Assembly: GCA_024636835.1 (NCBI GenBank)
Contig: JAGXGH010000069.1
Span: 1-64,000, forward strand
Direction of reading: 5' to 3'
Length of the DNA: 64,000 bases
Source of the DNA: Verrucomicrobiales bacterium
GTDB lineage: Bacteria; Verrucomicrobiota; Verrucomicrobiia; Verrucomicrobiales; SLCJ01
The notes below the pieces were generated by a model. It saw nothing but the letters and a program-made list of their open reading frames with translations. It had not been told where the DNA came from and did no database searches. How positions within the stretch are numbered: the first letter of the stretch is position 1; the number at the start of each line of letters is the position of its first letter. Made by a program: the position numbers and the translations under genes. This document shows, piece by piece, positions 15,904 through 24,687 of the stretch.

Positions 15904-17718
15904 ATGAAGCTTATCCTGAAAAACTACTCTCTTGTTATCGCCGCCGCCCTTGCGATGACGGCAATCTATCCTGGTGTCGCTGCCGCAAGACCGCTCAAAA
16001 CACACAACATCTTCTCCAGCAATATGGTGTTGCAACGCGACAAGCCGATCACCATCTGGGGGTGGGCCGATGCAGGTGATAAGGTCACTGTGAAATTCGG
16101 GACTGAGAGCGCCGAAGCCGCCGCGGCGGGCGATGCCGGACGATGGGAGGTGAGCTTTCCGGCGCGCGAGGCCAGCATTAAACCGCTCACACTAAAGGTC
16201 TCCACCAGTGACGAATCCATCGCATTCGATGACATCCTCATCGGCGACGTGTGGGTGATGACCGGCCAGAGCAACATGGCATTCCCACTCGGTAAAGTGC
16301 TGGAACAAGACATCGAAGCGGCCCAAGCTCATCTTCCGCTGCTACGCCTGTTCGCGATTGATCCAAACGAACAAGCCGGACCGCAGGAGGACATCCCCGC
16401 CGAGAAGATCGCCACCGAAGGCTGGGCCGTTGCCAATCCTGAGACGGCTCTGGAGTTCTCCGCCATCGGCTACGTCTTCGGCGCCAGGCTTCAGAATGCG
16501 CTGCAGATCCCCATCGGAGTCATTAAGAGCGCGCGCGGCGGTGCCTCGATCGAATCCATTGTCCCCAGCCACAAATTTGACGAACATCCGGACGCCAAAC
16601 GCTACGCGGATTACATCAGGCAGAAAATCGCGGACTTCGACCGGGAAGCGACCTCGATGGAGATCTGGCAGCGCCAACTTGAGCGGGCAAAGCGCAAGGG
16701 AATCCCTGAAGACAAGTGGCCGAAGAAGCCGATGAATGGTGACAACCTGACTTCTTGGAATATTCCCGGGATGAGTCCGAGTGACATGGGTAGCGTGCAC
16801 TATGGCATGTTCGGCGTGTTCAAGGGCTACAACATCAAGGGTGTGGTGTTCCACCAAGGCTTCAACAACGCCCTCTTTTCCGCAGTTCGCCCCAACTTCT
16901 ATCGCGTGCTCATGAAACTCATGGTCGAAGGCTGGCGCGAGGACTTCAATGACCCGCAATTGCCGGTCGCTGTGATCGGTTTCTGCGCTGGGGGCAAGTC
17001 TCAGAACGAGGAGAATTTCGAAGCGGAGTCCTATGCCGCAGGCCCGTACATCCGCGAATCCCAACGACTCGGACTCGCCGACGCGGGCGACCAAGATCAT
17101 ACCGCGTTCATCCCGGGATACGACATCCAAATTCCCGGCCTGCATCCTTCGAAGAAGCGTGAGCACGGAGAGCGCACCGCTCGCTGGGCACTCAGCCGCA
17201 TTTACGGACAAAAAGTGCGATGGGAGAACGCCAAATTGGTTTCGGCAAAGCCGCAAGGCGATGAGATGATTCTGACCTTCGACAAGAGAGTGGAGCCAGA
17301 CGACCGGAACTCCATACTACGTGGCTTTTCCATCGCCGGTGAGGACGGTAAATTCTACATGGCTCATGCCAGGCACCTGCTCACTAAAGACAGCAAGGGG
17401 CGCATGAAACCCGATTCAACCATTATCCACGTTTGGAGTCCGCTGGTTTCAAAACCGGTCGCCGTCCGTTACGCTTGGGCGACCAGCCCGATGGGCAACC
17501 TCAAAGTGCTAGGCCATCCTTCCATGCCCTTGCAGAGCTTCCGCACCGATGAGTGGGATCTGCCGGCAAACGAGGAAGACTTCAGCACCAAGGCTATTTC
17601 CGACTACAAGGTGTTGAGGGATGAAGCTGAAGAACGCTGCGAATTCCGTCGCAATGAGGAAGCCAAGCGCGGAGTCGAAATCCTCGAACGCCTCAAGACT
17701 CTAGGCAGCGGCGAGTAA
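15904..17718 (+). CDS. Sialate O-acetylesterase-like protein
   Basis: A 604-residue secreted protein. The start at 15904 opens a signal peptide (KLILKNYSLVIAAALAMTA); upstream in-frame starts lack one. A beta-sandwich (residues ~30-110) is followed by the SGNH block VMTGQSNMAF with Ser123, and a C-terminal GLHPSKKREHG that likely holds the catalytic His. The usual W-Q-G-E-S-N block is here FHQGFNNA, with Phe in place of the Glu, so activity may be altered. The stop codon TAA is the first part of a TAATACC palindrome. A broken paralogue lies at 30210-31403. Possible role: glycan deacetylation together with the sulfatase just upstream. Confidence 0.85.
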   Translation: MKLILKNYSLVIAAALAMTAIYPGVAAARPLKTHNIFSSNMVLQRDKPITIWGWADAGDKVTVKFGTESAEAAAAGDAGRWEVSFPAREASIKPLTLKVSTSDESIAFDDILIGDVWVMTGQSNMAFPLGKVLEQDIEAAQAHLPLLRLFAIDPNEQAGPQEDIPAEKIATEGWAVANPETALEFSAIGYVFGARLQNALQIPIGVIKSARGGASIESIVPSHKFDEHPDAKRYADYIRQKIADFDREATSMEIWQRQLERAKRKGIPEDKWPKKPMNGDNLTSWNIPGMSPSDMGSVHYGMFGVFKGYNIKGVVFHQGFNNALFSAVRPNFYRVLMKLMVEGWREDFNDPQLPVAVIGFCAGGKSQNEENFEAESYAAGPYIRESQRLGLADAGDQDHTAFIPGYDIQIPGLHPSKKREHGERTARWALSRIYGQKVRWENAKLVSAKPQGDEMILTFDKRVEPDDRNSILRGFSIAGEDGKFYMAHARHLLTKDSKGRMKPDSTIIHVWSPLVSKPVAVRYAWATSPMGNLKVLGHPSMPLQSFRTDEWDLPANEEDFSTKAISDYKVLRDEAEERCEFRRNEEAKRGVEILERLKTLGSGE

Positions 17719-17811
17719 TACCAAGTCTTGGTATTGATCTTACGCGGATGGGCGTTGAGGCGGTTGATCGAGAGCTTCTTGTGCGCGGCGAATAGTCTTG
17801 TTTTCAATGGT
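17716..17811 (-). repeat. ATTCGCCGCGCA dispersed repeat, copy 2 (reverse)
   Basis: Read on the minus strand it aligns with 47097-47178: ACTATTCGCCGCGCACAAG, GCTC.CGATCAACC, CGCGT.AGATCAATACC, ending in a palindrome. The palindrome AATACCAAG-T-CTTGGTATT (17717-17735) is perfect over 9 bp and supplies the stop codon of the upstream gene. It could also act as a terminator, though there is no long T-run. Confidence 0.7.
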
Positions 17812-17993
17812 CATTCAAATCTCTCGTAACAGGGACTAACTTGGTTTTCATATTTTGCAAAATGTAACAGGATTGACAGCGGCGGCGATACGCAAAATTT
17901 AATCTGACATATTTATAGGTCTCGCCATTTGCGGCTTCCGCTGCGAGAGAATCGACAGCCTGAGTGGGTTCAGGTCCTATTGATGAAGAAAAC

Positions 17994-18273
17994 GGGACTC
18001 CTTCGAATGGCGCTGTTTTAAGCGATTATTCGGTAGTATTAAAGAACCGCGAACACGGCTCAAACGGGCGAGGACGCCACGCTCGGAGTGGTTTGCTGGC
18101 GTGTCTTGGGAGCGAATGGAGGATGGACACTCTGTCCATTGGGGGTGGTGTTGTAGTCGGAGTTCGGGCGGGTAATCGCGAAGTGACATCGCACAGAACC
18201 GACAGGAGTGTCGGTTCTCCGTAAGGAAACCCGCCGGGGGCGCTATTAAAACAGTGCCATTCGGAACTCCTTC
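17994..18273. mobile_element. MITE-like inverted-repeat element with target duplication
   Basis: A 258-bp element at 18005-18262 has terminal inverted repeats GAATGGCGCTGTTTTAA and TTAAAACAGTGCCATTC (16 of 17 match). It is flanked by near-identical 11-bp direct repeats, GGGACTCCTTC (17994-18004) and GGAACTCCTTC (18263-18273), a probable target duplication. Inside are strong hairpins: ATGGACA-ctc-TGTCCAT, and AGAACCGACA-ggag-TGTCGGTTCT within an outer GCGGGT / ACCCGC stem. It has no transposase gene. A related element is at 49403-49525. It abuts the stop of the DUF1552 gene. The remaining ~180 bp between 17812 and 17993 shows nothing recognisable. Confidence 0.75.
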
Positions 18274-19701
18274 CTAAGCAAGAAACTGCTCGATAGGCCC
18301 CTTCTGGTGAATACCGAATTTGTCGAGCTCAACGTCCATCGCGCCGAAGTGGTCGATCGGATTGCCGTAGGCGTTAAGTAAGGTGGTATACCAGTTACCA
18401 AGAGTCTTATGACCCTCGACACCGTGCTTTGGCAGACGGATGTAGCGTCGGCCGATCTTTAGCGGTGTGTTGTCGCCAGCGAGGACAACGAACGGCCATT
18501 CGGTTCCGACACTGTGGTGCGTCTCGCCGTTGTCTGGGAAATACATCACGACGGTGTTATCGAACATGTTGCCTTCACCGTTAATCTCGGGTGTTGCCTT
18601 GAGTCGGCTGACGAGCTTGTTAACGAGGTTCATGTGCTGGTGGCAGACGGTGTCACGAATCGCAGGTGCATCGAGCCCTCCATAGCCTTTGTTGTGGCCA
18701 ATTTCATGCAGATTGACCTGTTCGGTTTCGAGCTTCGGCAGTCCGGTGTACGGCGTGCCCAGTTCGTCAACGGTGAAGGTGGCGACGTTGGTCATCCCGG
18801 AAATCAAGGTCGAGATCATGATCTCGTTGAGCCCATCTTGCCTGTCTAGTGTGCTGAGCGTGTCGCTATTGATATAAGCATCCGGCAATTTCGGGATATG
18901 CTGGCGAATGATGTCCGACATCTCTTCGATCTTGCGGTTGCGCACAAGGATCGAATCCACCGAATCCGTGTAATTGAGCGCTTTTTGATGCTCGATCCCG
19001 TCAAGCATCTCACTGATGACACGCTCTCTGCCAGAGACGAGTTCGAGAACCTTGCGATCCATCTCATACATCAGCTGAGCAGCCTTGTCGTTGCTGACCG
19101 ACTTGAAGAGTTCCTGCATCGCGACCTTCGGTGAGCCGAATGCGTAGTTGGGTTGTTGTGGGCCACGGGCACTGAAGCCCTTCTCTATCCCTTCGATATT
19201 TCCACGAGAGTTGCCACCACCGCTTGGGAAACACGCCAGCTCGATGTGCTCGAAGGGTGAGGGGTAAAGCTTAGCCAATTCAAAATCAACGGTGGCCCAT
19301 TTGATCGAGCTGATCTGTTCGTTGGCTTTGTATGCACCCAGCGACGAGCACCAGGTGTGGTGACCTGTGGTGCACATCTTGCCCGACAAGCCCTGCAAAA
19401 TCGTCAGGTTTTTGTGATGACCGGCAAGAGGAGCCATAAAGTCAGGGAGCGAATGGCCGTCGAGGTCAACGCTATAGGCTTGCTTGTTTTTTTCTTTGTC
19501 CATCAAGTCCTTGCTGAAGCTCGGGGGAACCAGCGTGTGTGGCATCAAGCCGTTGCCTTTATGGATGAACACAAAGCGTGTAGGAACCTTGCCGGCACCT
19601 GCTAGTGCGGCGGGCGCATTGGCGAACAAATCGCGCGGCCACATACTGCCCGCCCCTACTCCAAGAAGGGCGGTTTTGAGGAAATTTCGTCTGGTATTCA
19701 T
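18274..19701 (-). CDS. DUF1552 family protein, Tat-exported
   Basis: A 475-residue DUF1552 protein. It starts with a twin-arginine-type signal (NTRRNFLKTALLGVGAGSMW), followed by family blocks VFIHKGNGLMPHTLVP, LSGKMCTTGHHTWCSSLGAY, HEIGHNKGYGG and a C-terminal GNWYTTLLNAYG stretch. DUF1552 proteins are predicted sulfatase/phosphatase-fold proteins without a proven reaction, and they pair with DUF1592-type cytochromes, as here: the upstream gene ends 22 bp before this start. The 3' end coincides with the right target duplication of the inverted-repeat element. Confidence 0.9.
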   Translation of the reverse strand: MNTRRNFLKTALLGVGAGSMWPRDLFANAPAALAGAGKVPTRFVFIHKGNGLMPHTLVPPSFSKDLMDKEKNKQAYSVDLDGHSLPDFMAPLAGHHKNLTILQGLSGKMCTTGHHTWCSSLGAYKANEQISSIKWATVDFELAKLYPSPFEHIELACFPSGGGNSRGNIEGIEKGFSARGPQQPNYAFGSPKVAMQELFKSVSNDKAAQLMYEMDRKVLELVSGRERVISEMLDGIEHQKALNYTDSVDSILVRNRKIEEMSDIIRQHIPKLPDAYINSDTLSTLDRQDGLNEIMISTLISGMTNVATFTVDELGTPYTGLPKLETEQVNLHEIGHNKGYGGLDAPAIRDTVCHQHMNLVNKLVSRLKATPEINGEGNMFDNTVVMYFPDNGETHHSVGTEWPFVVLAGDNTPLKIGRRYIRLPKHGVEGHKTLGNWYTTLLNAYGNPIDHFGAMDVELDKFGIHQKGPIEQFLA

Positions 19702-19723
19702 CGCTTTGTAGAGAGTTTCTCGC

Positions 19724-22306
19724 TTAGTCTTTAAGGTCTTTTCGATACATGAAGGAATCGGATGTCAGCAGTGAAACAATCACCGCCTTGAAGCTGCCCC
19801 CACTTGCGACATAGGCCCGGTCGGCATCGATCAGCGTCTGTGAATCGCTGAGCATCTCGTTGCGCCCCATATAAAAACGGAAGGCGTGACGGATGATTGA
19901 CTGACGCACATGATCGGACTTCGCAAGACGATCGATCAGATCGATGGCGTCTTTGACATCGCCGTCGAGCGCCGGATCACCGGTTCCGCTGAGAGCGCCT
20001 GACGGATCAATCGGCAGTGTCGAATATGTGTTGAATGTCAGTTCGCCGTCACCCGTTTTAATCAGGTTGTCAGGATGTTCTAGTTGTTCTTCGGAACGGG
20101 ACCGCCCGAAGTCGTCAAACATCTCGAAGGGCAGCCCAACCGGGTTCATGTGTATGTGGCACTTGCGACAATCGGGTGCGGATGTCACTTCCACCACCCG
20201 GTCGCGAAATGTCCTATGAGGATCTTCAGGAACCTGTGCATCAACGGTAATAGGCGTGTCGGGCACACGGCCTGCGAGCAGTTTTTCGTGGATCCAGCGA
20301 CCGCGTTTGATCGGGTCGGTTTGGAAATTGTGCGAATGCGCGATCAGCCAGGCCGGGTGGCTGAGGATGCCTTTGCGGTTGGGGATGCTAAAAGGCTGCT
20401 CCAAGGCATAGTCCCAGAAATCTCGGTCACGATCCTCTTCACTGACCTTTTTCCAATCGTAATATCGAGCGCTACTAGGCGTCGGCGGCAGACCGTAAAC
20501 GATTGAATGGTGTTTTTGGTAGCCATGTTGCCAAGGCACAATCGGCATCGGTGTGATTCCTTTTCCAAAGTGGTCGGCGAAAAAACGCATGTATAACCGC
20601 ATGTCGTTTTCTGGCTTGCGGCGTCTGTTATCCCTGAGACTAATTGATTTTTTCGACGCCAAATACCTTGCGTATTCATCGTATACCTTCTTGGATTCGG
20701 TCTCCCAAGGTGTGTCTTTCAGCTTCTCCCAGACCTCGCGCCATTCATCGACGGTTGCATAACCTTTCTCGGCAGGCATCAAGTCGTAGACGAAGTATTT
20801 GTCCGAGCCCAACAGGTTCTCAAAGACATTCTGATCGTGCTCAATATGCCAGGTCACGATCATATCGGCTTCGTTGATCACGGCGCCCGGCGTGCCGGTC
20901 GTGCCGCGTCGCGGATTCACGAATCTACCTTCTGCACGCTCGGGGTCTTTGAAAATATTGGAAGCATTTGGATAACCGAAAAAATCACGGAAGAAGCGCA
21001 CGATTCTTGGATGTGAGGTCACCACCGACTTCGCACTCGAGCCGTTAAGAATCGGGTCGACCTGACCTCGGTAGTAATTTTCGTCTGCGAGCAAACGTTC
21101 AACTTCGCGGCGGTAGTCGGCCTTGGTTTGGAGTCGGCCCTCCTCGGCGGCCTTGAACAGCTCTTCATCCGGGCCTTGGTCGCCTAGTGCGTAGGAAATC
21201 GAAAAGGCCGCTTCGCGAGGACTCAGCATTGTTCGGCCGTATTCATCAGACTCGCCGCCACCAAATTCGATGCGATAGAGGAACTCTGACTTGAGAAGCA
21301 CGGCTGTACACATCTTAGTGAGCACCGCTTCGTTGTCGCCGATCTCTCCCACCGATCGCATCAAATCAAGGTAGACCTCCAGTTCTTGATCCGTCGCCTT
21401 GCGTTTTAAGGTCAGACCAAATTGTGTGTGTATCGCTGCAATCAACTGTTCTTCAGTTGGTTTGCCTGATTGGGAGAGTATATCGATAAACGCTTGAGGC
21501 TCATAGTCGCGCGGGTACCAGTTATCTTTGGGATTTTCAGGCTCCACCTTAGGTCCGTTAGGAATACCAAGTTTGGTGGCATAGATCTGCTTACCAGCGA
21601 TCCACTTGGCATTGTTCATCATAACAAGCAAGTGCCCGCCGCCGAGTTCCCCGGTGTCGTAATCGCGCACTCCCGATTGGCTGGGCATGACAAACGGATT
21701 CACCACCCCGTAAAAACCGCGCTGTTTGATAGAATCGCGATCCCTGCCTTCGAGCTCGAACACATCCATCACCCGCTCTTGGAATATCTGCGGACTGACC
21801 AACCAACGCCGGGCAGGGGTATAAGCCTCGTCCTTGATCTCTCCGTTAAACAACAGGTCGTGATCGACCAGGTTTCCGTAATGCGGATACCGCATTTTGT
21901 CTGCGAGCTTGTTATCGGCCGAGTCATCCAGGTGCGAAGACAACCATGCCAGAAGTTGCTCGCGCTCTTCATCGGTCGGCTGGGGCTCATCTTCCGGCGG
22001 CATTTCTCCGTAGTACACCGATTCCTTTGCATCGCTCAGCAACTCAACATAATCCTCACTCGAAAGAGTATTGAGCTGATCGAAGCGGACTTTACCCTTC
22101 TGCTTATCCGGCCCGTGACAATCAATACAGTAGTTGGAAATCAAGTGTTGGGCATCAACCGCCACTTCCGGATCTGTTTCAGCACTGACGAACAGTTCGA
22201 GCACAGAACCGCTGTCTTCTCCATACTTCATCCAGAATATCAGGGCAATCCCCGCAATGAGGACGAGCCCCCAAAGGCCTGCGATTATCTTGAGGAAAGG
22301 GTTCAT
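19724..22306 (-). CDS. Membrane-anchored cytochrome / DUF1592-DUF1588-DUF1585 protein
   Basis: An 860-residue protein. The start at 22306 is chosen because it begins a membrane anchor (NPFLKIIAGLWGLVLIAGIALIFW, residues 2-25); upstream in-frame codons read like non-coding DNA. A planctomycete cytochrome domain has haem site CIDCH at 60-64. DUF1587/DUF1595/DUF1592 regions follow, then a DUF1588 block with a second haem site CRKCH in PDCRKCHIHMNPVGLPFE, and DUF1585 at the C-terminus (IRHAFRFYMGRNEMLSDSQT). First gene of a two-gene operon with the DUF1552 partner. The family is predicted to be redox-linked; its function is not established. Confidence 0.9.
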   Translation of the reverse strand: MNPFLKIIAGLWGLVLIAGIALIFWMKYGEDSGSVLELFVSAETDPEVAVDAQHLISNYCIDCHGPDKQKGKVRFDQLNTLSSEDYVELLSDAKESVYYGEMPPEDEPQPTDEEREQLLAWLSSHLDDSADNKLADKMRYPHYGNLVDHDLLFNGEIKDEAYTPARRWLVSPQIFQERVMDVFELEGRDRDSIKQRGFYGVVNPFVMPSQSGVRDYDTGELGGGHLLVMMNNAKWIAGKQIYATKLGIPNGPKVEPENPKDNWYPRDYEPQAFIDILSQSGKPTEEQLIAAIHTQFGLTLKRKATDQELEVYLDLMRSVGEIGDNEAVLTKMCTAVLLKSEFLYRIEFGGGESDEYGRTMLSPREAAFSISYALGDQGPDEELFKAAEEGRLQTKADYRREVERLLADENYYRGQVDPILNGSSAKSVVTSHPRIVRFFRDFFGYPNASNIFKDPERAEGRFVNPRRGTTGTPGAVINEADMIVTWHIEHDQNVFENLLGSDKYFVYDLMPAEKGYATVDEWREVWEKLKDTPWETESKKVYDEYARYLASKKSISLRDNRRRKPENDMRLYMRFFADHFGKGITPMPIVPWQHGYQKHHSIVYGLPPTPSSARYYDWKKVSEEDRDRDFWDYALEQPFSIPNRKGILSHPAWLIAHSHNFQTDPIKRGRWIHEKLLAGRVPDTPITVDAQVPEDPHRTFRDRVVEVTSAPDCRKCHIHMNPVGLPFEMFDDFGRSRSEEQLEHPDNLIKTGDGELTFNTYSTLPIDPSGALSGTGDPALDGDVKDAIDLIDRLAKSDHVRQSIIRHAFRFYMGRNEMLSDSQTLIDADRAYVASGGSFKAVIVSLLTSDSFMYRKDLKD

Positions 22307-22449
22307 GGTATTTTCGGCATGACCATTGTGCATACGAAATGGCCAGCAATGGCCAGCAATGGTCGTCAAAGGAAGGTGGGAGTGAGTGATCGAGAGACTA
22401 TCCACGCTCAAGTGCGTTGCGATACTACAGGGTTCTTTCGAAGGTTCTC

Positions 22450-22625
22450 TCAACTGAATTGAGAAACCTTTCGTGGCTACCTTGTCTGAGAATGTGGAGA
22501 TCCAAGCAGATCCCCCAAAGGCTTGCACCGATCGCTCGATGCACTGTTCCAACGCACCCCGCCAACCGCATTCCTGATCGAAGGCGGGACGATCGGCCCG
22601 GCGAAGGGTGAAAATCGTTGGTTAT
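22450..22625 (+). pseudogene. Relic of a GntR-type regulator C-terminal domain
   Basis: In one frame 22457 onward gives EKPFVATLSEN..., and after a shift at a run of C residues (near 22510) the frame continues GLHRSLDALFQRTPPTAFLI and then EGGTIGP. These match GLLARLDMLFLHSPPSALIL and EGGTIGP of the regulator at 28978, in the same order but with ~90 residues missing between them. It is therefore a frameshifted, deleted copy. The surrounding 22307-22673 contains an imperfect hairpin (about 22438-22472) that overlaps its start, and no intact gene. Confidence 0.6.
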
Positions 22626-22673
22626 GGATACCAGGGAAGCACGTGAGTGCGGTCGTGATCCGACGAGGAGTTG

Positions 22674-24404
22674 TTAATCCGTCAACGGTGTCAGAGTGAC
22701 CTTGCGCAGATGGATAGGATTCCATTTTTCCGCGTCGGGTTTGAACTCGATGACCGCCTCGCCTCCCGGTAGTTCGATCACTCCCATGGGCATGGTTTTC
22801 CACGTGACGCCGTCGCCGGTGGCGGAAACCTTGACGGTTTGGGATGACTCTCCTGTGTTGAGGGAAAGCTGCGCGGCGGCGGGCGCGGCGATTTCGGCTT
22901 CGACCTTCCACTTTCCGGCGGCACCGGTTTTCACCCGATATTCGACACGGTATTGATGTTGAGCCCAGTCGGTGAGATAGGCATTGGCTCCCGTTCCTTC
23001 GACGTGGATGTTGCCGCCGACGACACCGTATGTGTCGGCATCGAGGGCGAGCAGGGTGACCGAGCCATCGGCATCGGGCGTGGCATACGGTTGTTGGGTG
23101 ATGGCGAGCGGCTTGGAAAAATCGAGGCGGACGACCGAGACATCAGGATCGGTAGCTGCGCCCGGGAGATGAATGATCACACCATCGGCACTGCTCTCGG
23201 CGGTGACTGCTGCGCCGCCTTTAAGAATGATGCCAGTGGCGGGAAGCTCCTTCAGCGTGGGGAGTAGGATTTCCCCATCGGCCGGCCAGTCCCACACGTG
23301 GAGGTAGAGTGTGGTGCCGCCTTGATCGGTGGCCTTTTGAGTGACGCGCCCCCACGACAGTCGCCGCGGGAACGGGCTCGCTTGGGTGGCGTAGATCGCC
23401 TCGCTGTTCACATCCATCCAGCGGCCGATGGCTTCGAGTCGATCAATGCTTTCCTGCGGAATAGTTCCATCGGCGCGCGGCCCGATGTTGAGCAACAGGT
23501 TGCCGCCCTTGCTGGCGATGTCGGAGAGCATGCGGATGAGCCGCTGCGAGCTCTTCCAGTTTTGGTCGTTTTTCTTGTAGCCCCAAGTGTCATTCATGGT
23601 CATACAGACCTCGAACATTTCTCCGGGAAACCCGCGTGGTGGGATGTGTTGTTCAGGCGTCATCGTGTCGCCCTTGAAGCCCTCGCCGAGGCGGTTGTTG
23701 TTGATGATCTGAGGGTGCTCGGCCATCAGCGCGGCGAACGGGGCGACTCGCTCGGGCGTCATCTGCACCGGCGTATCCCACCAGAGGATGGCGGGGTCGT
23801 AGCGGTTGATGATTTCGCGAGCCTGTGGCAGGGCGATGGTTTCCAGGTATTCGTCGTAGTCGCCCTTCTGAGCAGGGTCCCAAACCTTGCCAATCGTTCC
23901 ACTGGTGGCACCGCCGGGGTGGGTCCAGTCCTGGGATTGGGAATAGTAGAGACCGAACTTCATGTCGTGCGAACGCACCGCTTTAGCGAGTGGGGCAAGC
24001 AGGTCGCGCTTGGCACCGGACGCCATCACATCCCAATCGCTGAATGCCGAATCATAGAGGGCGAAGCCTTCGTGGTGTTTGGAGGTGATAACGACGTATT
24101 TCATGCCGGCGCTGGAGGCGAGTTCGGCCCATTGTTCCGGATCGTATTTTGCGGCGGTAAATTGGGGTGCGTAGGATTTGTATTTTGCCACGGGAATGTT
24201 GCGGAAGCGCATGATCCATTCGCCGATACCTTTGATGGTCTCGCCCTCCCACTCGCCGGCGGGCACAGCATAAACACCCCAATGGATGAACATGCCGAAA
24301 CGCGCTTCGTGGAACCATTCGGTGCGGTCTTTTTCCGATGGATTAGCCATGCTGCTGGCGACCAGGGTGGTCAGGGTGAATAGTGTCAATGGAATGATTT
24401 TCAT
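22674..24404 (-). CDS. Alpha-L-fucosidase, GH29
   Basis: A 576-residue secreted glycosidase. The start at 24404 opens a signal peptide (KIIPLTLFTLTTLVASSMA). GH29 landmarks are WFHEARFGMFIHWGVYAVPAGEW (residues 30-52), VITSKHHEGFALYDSAFSDWD (105-125) and DPAILWWDTP with Asp210 as the likely nucleophile. The C-terminal ~200 residues are beta-rich carbohydrate-binding-like modules. It hydrolyses alpha-L-fucose from glycans outside the cytoplasm. Flanked by a regulator relic downstream and the permuted esterase upstream. With the sulfatase at 14366 it suggests a sulfated fucan or fucosylated glycan as substrate. Confidence 0.92.
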   Translation of the reverse strand: MKIIPLTLFTLTTLVASSMANPSEKDRTEWFHEARFGMFIHWGVYAVPAGEWEGETIKGIGEWIMRFRNIPVAKYKSYAPQFTAAKYDPEQWAELASSAGMKYVVITSKHHEGFALYDSAFSDWDVMASGAKRDLLAPLAKAVRSHDMKFGLYYSQSQDWTHPGGATSGTIGKVWDPAQKGDYDEYLETIALPQAREIINRYDPAILWWDTPVQMTPERVAPFAALMAEHPQIINNNRLGEGFKGDTMTPEQHIPPRGFPGEMFEVCMTMNDTWGYKKNDQNWKSSQRLIRMLSDIASKGGNLLLNIGPRADGTIPQESIDRLEAIGRWMDVNSEAIYATQASPFPRRLSWGRVTQKATDQGGTTLYLHVWDWPADGEILLPTLKELPATGIILKGGAAVTAESSADGVIIHLPGAATDPDVSVVRLDFSKPLAITQQPYATPDADGSVTLLALDADTYGVVGGNIHVEGTGANAYLTDWAQHQYRVEYRVKTGAAGKWKVEAEIAAPAAAQLSLNTGESSQTVKVSATGDGVTWKTMPMGVIELPGGEAVIEFKPDAEKWNPIHLRKVTLTPLTD

Positions 24405-24687
24405 AAAGTTGCGGGTGTTGATTGCCGATCCTTGATTCATAGATGGCGGGGTGCTGGTGAGATTCACACAAAGCCCGTGCTTTTGGCAGAGACAGCAAAC
24501 AGACTGCCATACTCAAACAGGGAAGGAGTCGTCCGTGGGGCATCATCATGACTATGTTACCGGGGTATTGCTTTTGCGGATTGAGTTCATCACGCCTCAA
24601 CGGCCATCCAAACCCGACCATCGTCATTGTCAGCTGGCAAGTTGTTGGCGCAATTTACATAAGAAATACTGCAAGAAGTCATCATTT

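Noticed and set aside
16342-17256. A 304-codon minus-strand frame opposite the sialate esterase gene
   Set aside because: Antisense to a conserved gene; composition typical of a shadow frame.
21470-22462. A 330-codon plus-strand frame opposite the DUF1592 gene
   Set aside because: Overlaps conserved coding sequence on the other strand and shows no family features.
23298-24383. A 361-codon plus-strand frame opposite the GH29 gene
   Set aside because: Antisense to a well-supported fucosidase and without recognisable motifs.
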